A stretch of 64,000 bases of DNA from Helicostylum pulchrum (lineage: Eukaryota; Mucoromycota; Mucoromycetes; Mucorales; Mucoraceae): contig JAIXMO010000019.1 of assembly GCA_025677825.1 (NCBI GenBank), forward strand, positions 186,001 through 250,000. The letters run 5' to 3'. Every line of letters starts with the position of its first letter. Positions within the stretch are counted from its first letter, which is position 1. Positions 45,053-55,796 of the stretch are shown in pieces. Both the position numbers and the translations under genes were made by a program. The notes beneath the pieces are model-generated. The model worked only from the letters and a program-made list of their open reading frames with translations, had not been told where the DNA came from and made no database searches.

Positions 45053-46161
45053 CTGAAAATAAAAAAAACAAGTGTGCTCAAAGGTAATAGAATTTACTAG
45101 CTTAGCCAATTAATCTTGTGATTAAGACTTGTAGAACATTTTAGAGCCCAAGCCTTGTGACACCGTATTTAAAGATGTTGATGAAGAAATTTTCTACTTT
45201 CATAAAGACATATACATATATTCATCGATGTATAGAGTATAATCAAATTATATTGAAAGGCGCAATTTATTGCATGAAGTGCACCGAATTGCTGCGATGA
45301 TCTTTTTTTTTTTTGAAAAAAAAACATGCCATTCTAATCTTTAAATAATTTGTTTCGAAAATTACATATACACATATATGCACGCGTTTTATATTTATTT
45401 GCAATGGCGTGAATAGATTTACTTTTTACTCTTTACCAAACTAGATAAAGAAATTAATAATGAAATATCTAAATGAGAAAAATAAATAAATAACAGTTTT
45501 AGTGGGCCGAAAACGATAATCCCAAATTGACGATTGCTAAATACAGATAATCTGTACTTATCAAACTTAAATGCAACGTATTACGGCTAAAGAACAGCTG
45601 ACGCTTTTTTTTTAATGTAGAGTTACCGGGAAATATATAAATCATTATTGAATTGTGTCTTTGAACTCCTCATCGCCGATTCGGTAATACCATATATGTA
45701 GTTTAGAACTTAGAATTAAGTCAGATCGGAAGCTCATTTTACTTTAGCCCCACAATGATTAATATGATGGCATTTAGGTATATTGTTACAGTAATCTTAT
45801 ACGTTTTTTTTTAAAAAATTGAACTCGCGCAAGATCTTGTACGAATACTAGAAATACAAGTGCTACCTAACACGGTGATAATAGAAAAAATATAAACTCT
45901 AAATAAAGTAATTTGTTGTATCAGTTATACGTTTAAAGTAAAGTAAAAAGGACTATGAATTTTTTTTTCAGAAGCATCATGTATAATTTATTATTTAAAG
46001 AGTAAAGCGTAAAGGAGCATAATTGTAGGGCATATAGTTAAAAGCATAAAAGGGGAGTTATAAAGGTATATTGGTATGTTTCTGTAAAATAACAGTAAAA
46101 AAATGTATAGTATAATAGTTTAATTTTGGTAGTCTAAGAGGGGAGGTATTCGCTATTGTCT
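45053..46161. other. Sparse DNA between WWE-B and WWE-C
   Basis: No gene recognised. It contains a T9A6 tract near 45804-45818 and an MCB-like ACGCGT at 45383-45388 that is not near any gene start. Confidence 0.5.
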
Positions 46162-46371
46162 TCATTTTCTACGACGAGCGATACTGTACGACATGCCCTC
46201 GCACATAAGGGTCATTTGAGAAATATCAACATACACCGCGCTACGAAATGATCTGCTTTTAATCCAGCTGGAGGCATTGTATTCCCATAGACTCTCAATA
46301 TCTTGTTGCGCAGATGAATCGAGCGTTACCCAAGTACAACCATTAGCATAAACCCATTGTATAGCAGTCAT
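46162..46371 (-). CDS. WWE-C: stand-alone WWE-like domain protein (69 aa)
   Basis: Closest relative of WWE-A, same length. W6 (IQWVYANG), W14 (TWVTLD), IE 25-26, W29, SSWI at 34-37, VYVDISQM at 46-53 and Y62-S-I-A-R66 with a basic end RRRK. Intronless; a TATA box (TATAAAAAGG, minus strand 46486-46477) lies about 110 bp upstream, almost the same distance as for WWE-A and WWE-E. Differences from WWE-A fall mostly on predicted surface positions between the conserved residues, as expected for a gene kept by selection. Confidence 0.8.
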   Translation of the reverse strand: MTAIQWVYANGCTWVTLDSSAQQDIESLWEYNASSWIKSRSFRSAVYVDISQMTLMCEGMSYSIARRRK

Positions 46372-46486
46372 GTTGTGATAAGGATTTTTTTAAAGCGTAA
46401 ATAAAAAAAGTATAATAGTTTAGATTTATCCAGGGCTAGAAGTATATGAAAGGGGGATGTTTAGAAAAATCAAAATCCTTTTTATA

Positions 46487-47369
46487 TTAATTGACACATA
46501 AATGTCAATCTATTCTTAAACATGAAATAGACGAAGGCGATCTGTATGATAAAGTACAAAAGTTCCTTTTTTAAAGTCTGTGGGAGGCGCCACATTCTTC
46601 TATGTTTAGGTACTTTGTAGATTTCTGGCTTGAATACACAATAAAGCAGACGCCACCCGAGTCTCTTTTTTTTTTCGCACATTAAAATATTGGATGTGTA
46701 CAACCCGTTTTCTAGCCACATCCCTTTTTATATTTCAATGCATAAACATACTCCTGATTGGATATAAAAATACTTCTAGGCTCAAGTTCATTTTATACAT
46801 AACATTTGCATGTAAGGCTTCAGTTAATTAAAGGCGCTTTGTTTACTTCATAGGTATGCACATCCAGCCAATTACTTCCCCCACCCCCAGGGTTTTAGGT
46901 TGTTTAGTAAATCCGGGAGATGCAAAATGTTTACCTTCAACTATAGTGTTTATTAACATATATGCTCTATGCCAATTAACAAATTTATTTTATTTTTATA
47001 AAAAAACGGTATATTTATAACCTTGATGTGATACAAAAAAACCCTGGTGTTTTTTTACGACGTCATTACACAACAAAGCTTTCTTTATGTTACATTTTAT
47101 AAAAGCCGAATAACATTTATTTCTTTTACCCTTTTTGTAACATCATCTCGGTCAGTTAATACAGGGAAGTCAATAACTTCTTCGATTGTGCACCAATAGT
47201 AAACGCAACAACAAAGATAAATTTCCTGAAACAATAAGGTCACGACTTACTTTATTTTTTTATATCTTATAAAAGAATGTATCGAAAATACACAGCTATT
47301 AGTTATTAAAGCAACTGTGGGATGTTTAGTTTTTGAAGCATTGATTTTATTTTGATATATTGTAGTATA
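46487..47369. other. Intergenic stretch between WWE-C and a broken gene
   Basis: No gene recognised. CACCCCCAGGGTTTTAG near 46881-46899 resembles the left tip of the 24-kb element (CAGGGTTTTAG) over 11 bases only. Confidence 0.4.
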
Positions 47370-48603
47370 TTATAAGAAGATATCGGAATTACTCAAATTG
47401 TAATTTTCTTCTTGCGTGTTGCGAGCCTTCTTTATCACGTCTTCTTTGGATTGTCTTTTACTATGCTCAGATTTAGATTCAAGAGCGAACACCAAGTGTT
47501 GGTAGTGGTTTGCTACAATAGAAAAGTCTCCTTTTCGAACATGCTTACCCAAGGAGGGATCAATATCAGTTAATCTCTTTTTAGACTCGATAGTTTCTTT
47601 ATTTGCACCAAATGTCATTTATCTTTTGCTATTTGAAAAGTGTTGATCCAAAAATGATAAAATACCATCTTTGATAGCTGTGTTCTCGTTTGCAGTTTTA
47701 ATTCAGTAACCCTTGCGATATGTTTGTTTTCTGAGATAGGTAGATAAATAAATAAATACAACAATAACAATTTAATAAATATTGATACTTACAAAGAGTA
47801 CAAGATGTATTTGATATGGACGGGTAAACAAGATTCATTTACTTTAGGTTCTGCTTCAGTAAACTCTCGTTCTACAATCAACTATGTAAAATATATTAAT
47901 TATTAAGTTTAGAGCACTTTTTTTTTTCAAATGTACCTTTGAAAACTGATGAATAATGTCGGCCTAAGATTTGTCATCATCATCTAAAAGTATAATACTA
48001 TTTAACGAAAGTTCCTCGTCAGGTTTTGATAAAACGTTACAGTCTGTACAATTTTCAATTAATTCATTTCTTCTTCTTAAAAAAGAAGTTGAAATACCAT
48101 GGCCATTATTTAGTATGTACTTGTTGTCAATACTCTCCAAGTTAATAACATCATTTGCATTAGCAGAAACGAGATAATCTTGAGTTTTTATTAGGCTTGG
48201 CAGTTGCGAGCTCTTCGGTAGAATCTGCGCTTGGGATACTTGTTCTATTTCTTCTTCTTCGTCTGTATCTGAGCTGACATTTTTATCAGAACCATCGGCA
48301 TCATCACTAATATTTACTAAAAAGGATTAATATAGAAAAAAAATACGTGGACTAGAATAAGATAAAAAGCAAATCTGTGGTATTTTTGAGGATACCTGTA
48401 TAAGTGGAGCCCATAATAATTTGGCGGATTTCATGGTCTTGTACTAGCTTATGTCTGACAGTCGCTTTAGGCAGAACCGTGTCCTTTTGTACGGATATAA
48501 AGAAAAAAAAACTGCTAGAAAATAAGATGCATAATAATAAGATATACGCTCCCTCAAAAAATACACATATAAATATATAATACTTACTGGTGGCATTACG
48601 CAT
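47370..48603 (-). pseudogene. Broken multi-exon gene with a possible PD-(D/E)XK-like segment
   Basis: Minus strand. From an ATG at 48603 a 16-nt exon may lead to DTVLPKATVRHKLVQDHEIR and IIMGSTYT, then after an intron to NISDDADGSDKNVSSDTDEE and a long segment up to LLDDDDKS at about 47966, where TAG interrupts; ADIIHQFSK continues in frame. Next come REFTEAEPKVNESCLPVHIKYIL and, after an intron, NTAIKDGILSFLDQHFSNSKR, a TAA, and TFGANKETIESKKRLTDIDPSL up to the end at 47370. The last part has KGDFSIVANHYQHLVFALESK, a D...ExK spacing reminiscent of PD-(D/E)XK nucleases. One splice phase near the N-terminus does not fit. I think it is a decayed member of a multicopy Mucorales family that landed inside the WWE array. 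Confidence 0.5.
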
Positions 48604-49047
48604 CGTAAAAGAAGAAGAAAAAAGAGATTTATCTATTCTAAAAAAAAAAAAAAAAAAAGATAAATAAATACGCGTTGGGCTAATAAAATACGTCGCTTTT
48701 ACTCGCGTGATCTACACTTGTTCTACACTTGTTTGGTGACATTTTTGCTTATTTTTTTTTTTGGATGCTTCATTCAATCTTGTACTTTTATTAAGAACAT
48801 CATTGCCCTATTGAAAACTTTTGAAAAAATCAATAATACTTATATGTTATCGAGAATAAATAAAATAAAATTATGCATTTTATTTCTCTATGTATTTAAA
48901 CTACGGATATTTATAAAGTGAAGAAGAAAGAAAGTAAACTGAAAGGTACCAGAAAGAGAATTTCACGCTGATTACGTGAGAGGGAAAACAAATGAAGTCG
49001 GGAATACAAATGTACATAAACAAAAGTTTAAATCTTGTAGATATTAT

Positions 49048-49254
49048 TTAACTATTTCTACGGGCAATAACATATGAAAGACCTGCAAACATGAGCACCA
49101 TTTCACTTGTATCAACATAGACCGGACCACGGAAAGAGTCACTAGCAATCCAACTTGAAGCATCTCTAGTCCATAAGGTTTCTATTTGAAATTGAGCATT
49201 ACGATCTAAAGTAACCCAGGTAGACCCGTTAGCATAAACCCATTGAGCAGCCAT
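49048..49254 (-). CDS. WWE-D: stand-alone WWE-like domain protein (68 aa)
   Basis: Close to WWE-A and WWE-C. W5 in AQWVYANGS, W13 in TWVTLD, IE at 24-25, W28, SSWI at 33-36, FRGPVYVD to D48, M52 and Y61-V-I-A-R65. Intronless, with an AT-only TATA-like tract (TATATATATA, 49329-49339) about 80 bp upstream. Three residues next to the shared landmarks (T at 49, E at 51, V at 53) separate it from A and C. Confidence 0.8.
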   Translation of the reverse strand: MAAQWVYANGSTWVTLDRNAQFQIETLWTRDASSWIASDSFRGPVYVDTSEMVLMFAGLSYVIARRNS

Positions 49255-50014
49255 TTTTTATTTTTTTAAAGTGGTGATTGGAGATAAAGTGTTTGTTGTA
49301 AAAATAAAATAAATATGACAATGCTCGCTATATATATATGATTCTTCCCATTGTTTGTATATGGCTGTGTCATTAAATATTGGCTTAATGGTGCCTCTTT
49401 TAATTTGGGCGCGAAAAAAAAAGTTTCTCGAAGCGTGAAGTTTTTTCGGCGCCCTTAAAATAGATTATACTTATTTGGGGAGTCACGTTGTACAAATCGA
49501 AAAGTTACAAATATGGTTTTAATAACCAAATTCGAAATCTAAAATTCAAAACAGTAATATGAAGAAGAGAGAAAATATAATCCAATGACGTTTTAAATAC
49601 CAAGGATTATTGAATTACAAATAAAGATAATTATACCGTGAGATTGGTTTATATTAAAAGTGTCGATTATTTATTAAGTTTTGTGATTTTTTACAATGTT
49701 TTAGAGGGTATTTAAAGTAATTTTGTAAGGTTTTTTTTTTTTAAGTATATGCAATAAAACTTTTTCAGTTTCTTTAGGGTATTATAAATATAATTTTCTA
49801 ATTTTTTTTTTTTGAGGGTATTTTGATATGTGCAATGTGGTTTATATATACATGTGTTTAAGCTTCAGTAAGGCCAATATAGAGAGTCATAAATATATTT
49901 TCTGCTGCTGAATTTTTTGCTTGAGAGTCATAAAAAAAGCGTTTGGCTGGATGTTGGAGTACATAATAGATCATAAAATTCATACAGAACATAATATAGA
50001 GTTTTTTTTTGGGA
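49255..50014. other. Short intergenic stretch between WWE-D and WWE-E
   Basis: Holds the WWE-D promoter and the WWE-E 3' region. No further gene recognised. GCGCC motifs occur at 49410-49416 and 49450-49455. Confidence 0.4.
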
Positions 50015-50215
50015 CTAAACCCTAGCGATACTATATTCAATACTATTGTGGTTTAAAACCATTCTGTCTAAATTAACGTAAACAAGACCTCGGAACGTAC
50101 CAGAATTGATATATTGCGAATGATTTCTTGACCAACAGTACTCTACATTTCTAGCTGATACATCATCTAATGGAAGCCATGACGAACCGATAGAAATGTA
50201 CCATCTTAATGCCAT
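50015..50215 (-). CDS. WWE-E: stand-alone WWE-like domain protein (66 aa)
   Basis: Diverged member. W5 in LRWYISIG, W13 in SWLPLD, VE at 24-25 (Val for Ile), W28, YI at 35-36, FRGLVYVN with Asn48 instead of Asp, M52 and Y61-S-I-A-R65. The W-W-E core is kept. Intronless; TATAAATAC on the minus strand (50329-50321) is about 110 bp upstream, and a GA-rich tract (GAGAGAGGGAGAGAGAG type) lies between TATA and ATG. Confidence 0.75.
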   Translation of the reverse strand: MALRWYISIGSSWLPLDDVSARNVEYCWSRNHSQYINSGTFRGLVYVNLDRMVLNHNSIEYSIARV

Positions 50216-50330
50216 TTTATGTTGTTGTTATCTAAAGAAAAAAAAAGGGGATTAGTGCGACTTTAGTGTGAATAAGAGAGGGAGAGAGAGAAAAAAAAAA
50301 GAGAAGGGATCAAAACCATTGTATTTATAG

Positions 50331-52784
50331 CAGTATTTAGTTTTTTTTTATAAAAAATCGATTTTATATGTCATGTCTGTTTCCTTTGTTGCCAGATAAT
50401 TCGTTGATCTAATAGGTTAACAGTACACAGGTACAGAAAACATGCATATAGTTAAGAAGTGTAATAGAAATTTCGAATGGAATAAAAAGAATGATCTATT
50501 GGCAGATTAAAGTGGTCCTAAACTCTGCAAATTCTCAAATAAAGCTATGTAAAGTTAAACTGCCAAGAAAAAAAAACTGTAATCTGAATTGGAATGGGTG
50601 TTCGATAGATAGTATATGAAGAAAAGTAATACATTATATAAAATAAATGTTCGAGGTCTGAGCCATCATGTGTGGCAGAGCTCTCGGAACAAGCCTCAAG
50701 TCCATAACAGTTCACCGAAATTTTGATTCCTAATTTGGTATGTACAGAAAAAAACTCATGTGATGAGAATGACCTCATATGAATGGTTGCTGTAAAAAAA
50801 AAAGGCGGGATGAAGAAGACTAAATGTACATGATCATGCTTAATATTACGTTTTAAAAGGATCTGTCAAAGAAGTTTAAACTGGAGGAGGTTGAAGGTAA
50901 ATAATAATTGACATGTCTTTTTTTAGCAGACACAAATCATTTTTTTATGCTCTAGGCAGATCCAAAATGTAATGTAATCGAGTCACAAATCAATCATTAT
51001 TGGTCACTTTATACTTTATACTTTATACTTTGATATTGATATTGATATATTATGCAAAAGGGTCTGCACAATTTTTTTTTAAAAAAAGAGTGCAAGGTCT
51101 TATTTTCAAAAACAAAATTAAACGGAATTCTAGACCGTTTATATGAAAGTATCTAGTAGCTAAGAATACTAAAAAAAAAAAGAAGCTGTTAAGAGTGTAC
51201 CCACGCATGTAAACCCGGACTAGAACCCCTTCGTGCGATACCAACTATAATGAACGTATCTTCAGGTACAATGTGGATAATAGGGTTTGAAATAACCAGG
51301 GAAAAAACAGATAATTAAAAGGGATGCATGTATTAGCTTAAATTAAGGGAAAGAGCTGGCAACCTCTTTTTTTTTATTATTTTTAGACAGGATGCATTAT
51401 GGTTACTGAATACCGGGCTCAAACTAAAGGGTGATCGTGACTGTAACATGAACACAAGTACTTGTGGGACACAATTCTATTTTTATACTTGGTAAGGGGT
51501 GAAACCTCACATTCCAATTTTACAGTTTAAATCAAAAAAAAAAAAATGTATGCTCGAGAACTATCAATTATGTTCTCACACTTTGAAAGCTTGAATGACC
51601 CAAGAATTTTATAACCAATTACAAGTCTGTACCTTATCTTTTGATGGGAGATGAGCCTTTCCCGATGCTCTCCGTAACTAGAACCACGTTGGTAAAAAAA
51701 AAAAAAAGGAACGTTTCTGGTAGCTTACACTTCATACATAATTTACAGTTTTCTGTTTGTTAATATGTAAAAAAATTATATTTAATCAGCCAATAAAAAT
51801 AGACCTTCACCTATGCTGTTGCGCCACTTGCACGGAAAAAAACAAAGGATACAGGTTAAATATTACGATCCTTACAACATGATCGACATATACTTTTTGT
51901 TGTTGCATCTACCGTGATGGCCACACTTTTTTATTATATCGTGACCATCATGCGTTTTATTTATATATGAAGTATGACATTACGGTGGGCCTTGTTTACA
52001 CTGTTGAAACAAAGCATGCATATGTTTACAAACCCTGTAAATATTATATTATTAAATACACGTAACGTTAGCATAAGGGGCCACATAATTTTAGAATGAC
52101 GCTATCTACCATTTTTCTCTCTATTTTTATTTTTATTTTCTTACTAAAGAAGAGTGTGGGGCATGTTGCTGTTCGGTTCACTTGCATGAAAGTAACATAA
52201 GAGTTGGGGCAAAGGGAGAAAAAGTTGGACAGCTAATTAACGAGTTACTAAAATGAGATAGTCCGCAGCTATACGTAAATGACGCAAGGAAAAATAAATA
52301 GAAGAGGAGGAAGTTTTGTTATTACGTAAAGATCTTTTAAAAATACTGAGGTTAAATCATGCACGGACCACTAGCTTATATTCACCTTTTTGCAGCTGTG
52401 TGGTCTTAACTGAGTTAGATATAGCAAAAATGTTTTTGTTTTGTAAATAGTATAATAATATTTATAATTGTAACTGCTCTTCTCCCGCATAGAAGGGCAA
52501 GTAAGTTATTTTAATCCTTTATAGGTCTCAATACAGTAAAGTAATATAAATAAAGATCTTTATTTTTTTTAAAAAAACAAACTATATACAGTTAATGTAT
52601 TTTCAAATAGAGTAGTGGTAGAAGGAAGGTTAATGTTAAATTGTAAGTAAAAGATCCACCAAATGTTAAGCTGTTTGCGAGTAGCATAATTTCATAGATA
52701 AATAGAGCATAAAAAAGCATATTTAAAAGAGGATTTATCATAACCACAGTCGGTATATATACAAAAAAGAAAATACATTGTGAA
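50331..52784. other. Sparse DNA between WWE-E and WWE-F
   Basis: About 2.4 kb without a recognised gene. Short direct repeats (ACTTTATACTTTATACTTTATACTTTG at 51006-51031 and GATATTGATATTGATAT after it), a T9A7 palindrome at 51072-51087 and a T8A7 palindrome at 52563-52577. Short open frames do not look coding. Confidence 0.5.
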
Positions 52785-53000
52785 TCAAGAGTCAACATAG
52801 CAACGCGCAACAGCATAAATACGATCACCATGAAGTATCTCCATCGAAGGAAAACATATATAGATACGTTGTCTTTGAAATGAATCAGAAACACACCAAC
52901 CTTGACTTCCATTTTCCCAATGAAACGTAAGAGCGCGCGAGGTATTTATATCTAAAACTTGCCATTGAGAGAAAATAGCAACTTTCCAAATAAGAGGCAT
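52785..53000 (-). CDS. WWE-F: most diverged stand-alone WWE-like protein (71 aa)
   Basis: W5 in LIWKVAIF, W13 in QWQVLD, W28 in HWENGS, W35, SFQRQRIYI at 40-48, M53 and Y62-A-V-A-R66. The Glu of the IE pair is lost (LT at 24-25) and the VD is replaced by IC, so ADP-ribose binding may be weakened or gone, if the family has it. A five-residue tail (CYVDS) follows the usual end. Intronless, TATA box TATAAAAGG at 53070-53062 on the minus strand, only about 65 bp upstream. Alone it would be hard to recognise; its position and spacing link it to the array. Confidence 0.65.
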   Translation of the reverse strand: MPLIWKVAIFSQWQVLDINTSRALTFHWENGSQGWCVSDSFQRQRIYICFPSMEILHGDRIYAVARCYVDS

Positions 53001-53070
53001 TTTTTTCTTTTATTTTTATTTAGTTGACAGGCAAAAGAGAAAAAGTAAAAAAAAGAGAGAGCCTTTTATA

Positions 53071-54960
53071 CCTTACAGAAGTGCCTCACTATTTTTTTTC
53101 TGTCGTTTTGGTTTGTCGAAAATGACAAGCGAATGAATTTCACACCCTAGATTTTTATCATCTTTAAAGATCAGTAGATTACATCAATCCTATAAGGAAC
53201 AACACATGATTTACAGATTACTGGCCTGCATGAGCCAATCAAACGCTTTGGTTTTGTCCAATAAAACAATAAGGAATATCATAACTGAATTGCATTAAGC
53301 GTATGCAACGTAATATAAAGAGAGCTTGTCGCGAAAATAGCAGATCTTGCAGTTCATTTCAATTTTTTATTTTTTTAAAAAAAAAGAACACTTTTTTTTT
53401 CTTACAGGCACGTGCAAATATCTAAGCATAGGTTTACCGAAAAAAAAATCCGGGTAAAATTGGGCCACATTAGAAGTAGAAGTGATGGAATGGTATAGTA
53501 CAGCTTTATTTGATAAAAAAGAAACTTATTATATTATTAGTATGCCGAGGGTGGGACCAGATCAGAAGGTAACTACTATGCATAGAATAAAAAATGGTTG
53601 CCGCATATTTTTTCTGTATCATTGGATTTAATAAACGATATTATATCTATCACAAGGTTTAGATAAAAAAAAAAGCGGAAGCGTGTGTGGAGGAGGAGGT
53701 AAAAGGTCTAGATTTCTAAAAGCGGATCGCGCCTGTATATTTTTTTTTTTCTAGAACAGAAAAAAAAAGTAGTAAAATATATATAACTTACATAGTGTAT
53801 TGGTTTATATAAAATATATTAGCTATCATGTCTTGTCAAATATTACTTCAATGGCTTAGTTAGATGTCATTCAAAAAGTAGTTTGATGATATACAAAAAG
53901 AATTAGAAAAGGAAGGTCCGATTGTACCCAAGTGCCACAGTAAGCTTAATTTTTTTTCCGGCGGCTATAGGCATATTTCCCCATAGGGGACGTCATGAGA
54001 TTCCATCATATCACTTGTTACCTCGGAATGGTCTTTATTAAGTCTACGCTAGTTCTTCTTCGCATGTACATATTAAAAAAATAAAATATGTAATGCTTGT
54101 CACCAAACCTTAAAATAAAGCATATCAATTTATTTGATAATGCTATCAAAAGTAAAAGTGTGGTCTAAGATTTTTCTTATTCTATTCGAAACCCAAATTC
54201 TCGGTATAACTTTTAGCTGTTTAGAAACGCTGTAAATTTTGTTGAGCTAAACATACTACTTTTGGGTTGGCGTACCTATCACTTTTTTCTTCTTCCGTCA
54301 AGTTTGTTATACAAACTACGTTTAGTTTTGTTGATCTTTGTAAGGGTTCAAATATGGTCTTTTGTACCACCCAATATTGATTCCACAAATTTTGCTATTT
54401 AATTATTTTTATAGAGGAGCGATCAATTATAATTTCGTTGAGAGAAGGATATTACCTTCATAAAATTGTTAACAAATTTTTGCTACAGAATTCTGTTTTT
54501 TTCTGCTTACTTACTTTAATACTTGACTTCTTTATATCACATATTCGTACTAAGTCCAGTGTAATTAGTAACAGTAAAAGTAACATATACTTTTGAATTG
54601 ATATTTAAAACATCTAAAAACTGTCTAATATCATCATTTGCACTCTCTAACTCCACCGAAACTTTACAGTCGACGTGTCTTTTTTCAAAGGATTCGTTAG
54701 CATTAGAGAACAGAGAAACAAATGCGCGATTGACCCATAATCATTAAACTAAAGCGTCTAGTTACTGATGTGACATATTTACTATTTGTTTAATATATGC
54801 TAACTATTTATTATACATGATTCCTTTTTATGCGGAAAAAGTAATACAATATCAAGAATTCCCCAAAAAGAAATGCAATTATCATTATCAATAAACTTTA
54901 TAATAAACCAATATATAAAAAAAGCGAAAACAAAAAACTTTTTCTGTAATAAATACTCTT
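53071..54960. other. Gene-poor stretch between the WWE array and the transposon graveyard
   Basis: No convincing gene. A 48-codon frame at 53485-53631 (MEWYSTALFDKKETYYIIS...) has coding-like composition but no support. A T7A9 palindrome lies at 53370-53385. The rest is AT-rich with scattered homopolymers. Confidence 0.4.
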
Positions 54961-55593
54961 TTATAAAGCTGTCTCTTTCATTTTCTTGTACTGATTATAC
55001 ACTAAATTGGGATCAGATATTTGATCTCTATGAAAGACTTCTTGTTGGCTACGGTCATCAGTAATATTATTTCGAACATAGCTATTCAATTGGCGTTGAA
55101 CCTCTTTACAGTCATGTCCTTCCCTCAATTTCTGTCGAATAAACTCTTTTGTGGCCTTTGAAACAGGTAGCAAACAAAAATCTTCTTTTGTTCCAACCGC
55201 ATGATTATGCTGATTTTTAAAAGTGAATACAACGTTACCCGGATCTTTTTTATAGCAAGTAATTCTCATACCGGCAGGACACCCAATCTTTTTTGACTCC
55301 TTTTGACGTGGTCTCTTTTTAGAAGTAATCGTCTTTCTAGGCCCTGTTATTTCCTTTTCACCACCTCGATGACAGAAAAAAGTCTTGTACCAAGAATGCA
55401 AGGTAATTCTTCTTCTTTTGACAGGTTCTGTTCTTGTCTCGTGATTTGTTGATTGATAGAACTTTCCTGCAATCCACACCACTGCATATTTATCTGGGAA
55501 AGTCTCTATAACTTGGTCCATTTGATCAAGAGGAACTTTAATTTCTTCAGGAATAGGAACATACGGCTTGATTTGAGGAGTTGATGATGCCAT
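54961..55593 (-). CDS. FAR1/MULE-type zinc-finger DNA-binding protein (210 aa)
   Basis: Intact single exon. The region at about residues 40-135 has the layout of the zinc-binding N-terminal domain of Mutator-like (MULE) transposases and FAR1/WRKY-GCM1 proteins: HSWYKTFFCHRGGEKE, a basic spacer, KKIGCPAGMRITCYKKD and FKNQHNHAVGTKED, giving Cys...Cys...His-x-His ligands. A helix-rich region (ATKEFIRQKLREGHDCKEVQ) follows, as in MULE proteins. The DDE/MULE domain is absent, so it is either a truncated transposase or a domesticated DNA-binding domain. It diverges from the MULE pseudogene at 55797 with 203 bp between starts. Confidence 0.6.
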   Translation of the reverse strand: MASSTPQIKPYVPIPEEIKVPLDQMDQVIETFPDKYAVVWIAGKFYQSTNHETRTEPVKRRRITLHSWYKTFFCHRGGEKEITGPRKTITSKKRPRQKESKKIGCPAGMRITCYKKDPGNVVFTFKNQHNHAVGTKEDFCLLPVSKATKEFIRQKLREGHDCKEVQRQLNSYVRNNITDDRSQQEVFHRDQISDPNLVYNQYKKMKETAL

Positions 55594-55698
55594 TTTTTAT
55601 TGTCGGATACTTAGTTTGTGTTGGGCAATTATTTTTGCAAAAGTTAAAAAAAAGGGCAAAAGTTTTTTTTTTCATTCTTCTTTTTAAAAGGCGAGGGT

Positions 55699-55709
55699 GT
55701 AAGTGGCCC
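55699..55709 (+). repeat. Motif GTAAGTGGCCC, repeated at 59137
   Basis: The 11-bp sequence GTAAGTGGCCC occurs at 55699 and again in the same orientation at about 59136-59146. It could mark related ends of one transposon type on both sides of the remnants. Eleven bases is short, so this is tentative. Confidence 0.3.
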
Positions 55710-55796
55710 ACTGAGAACCAAGTCACAAATTTTGAATTTTACCGCCCTCCTGATCCCCTAGTTTATATTTTTGAATTTTCGCCGTATTAAAAAAAA

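Noticed and set aside
46881..46899. Second copy of the element end CAGGGTTTTAG
   Set aside because: Similarity stops after 11 bases, there is no GGTACG block behind it, and no TA-bordered partner was found.
53485..53631. A 48-codon plus-strand frame starting MEWYSTALFDKKETYYIIS
   Set aside because: Composition looks coding and it starts near the WWE array, but it lacks the second Trp, the IE pair and the end motif, and has no clear promoter or homologue I know.
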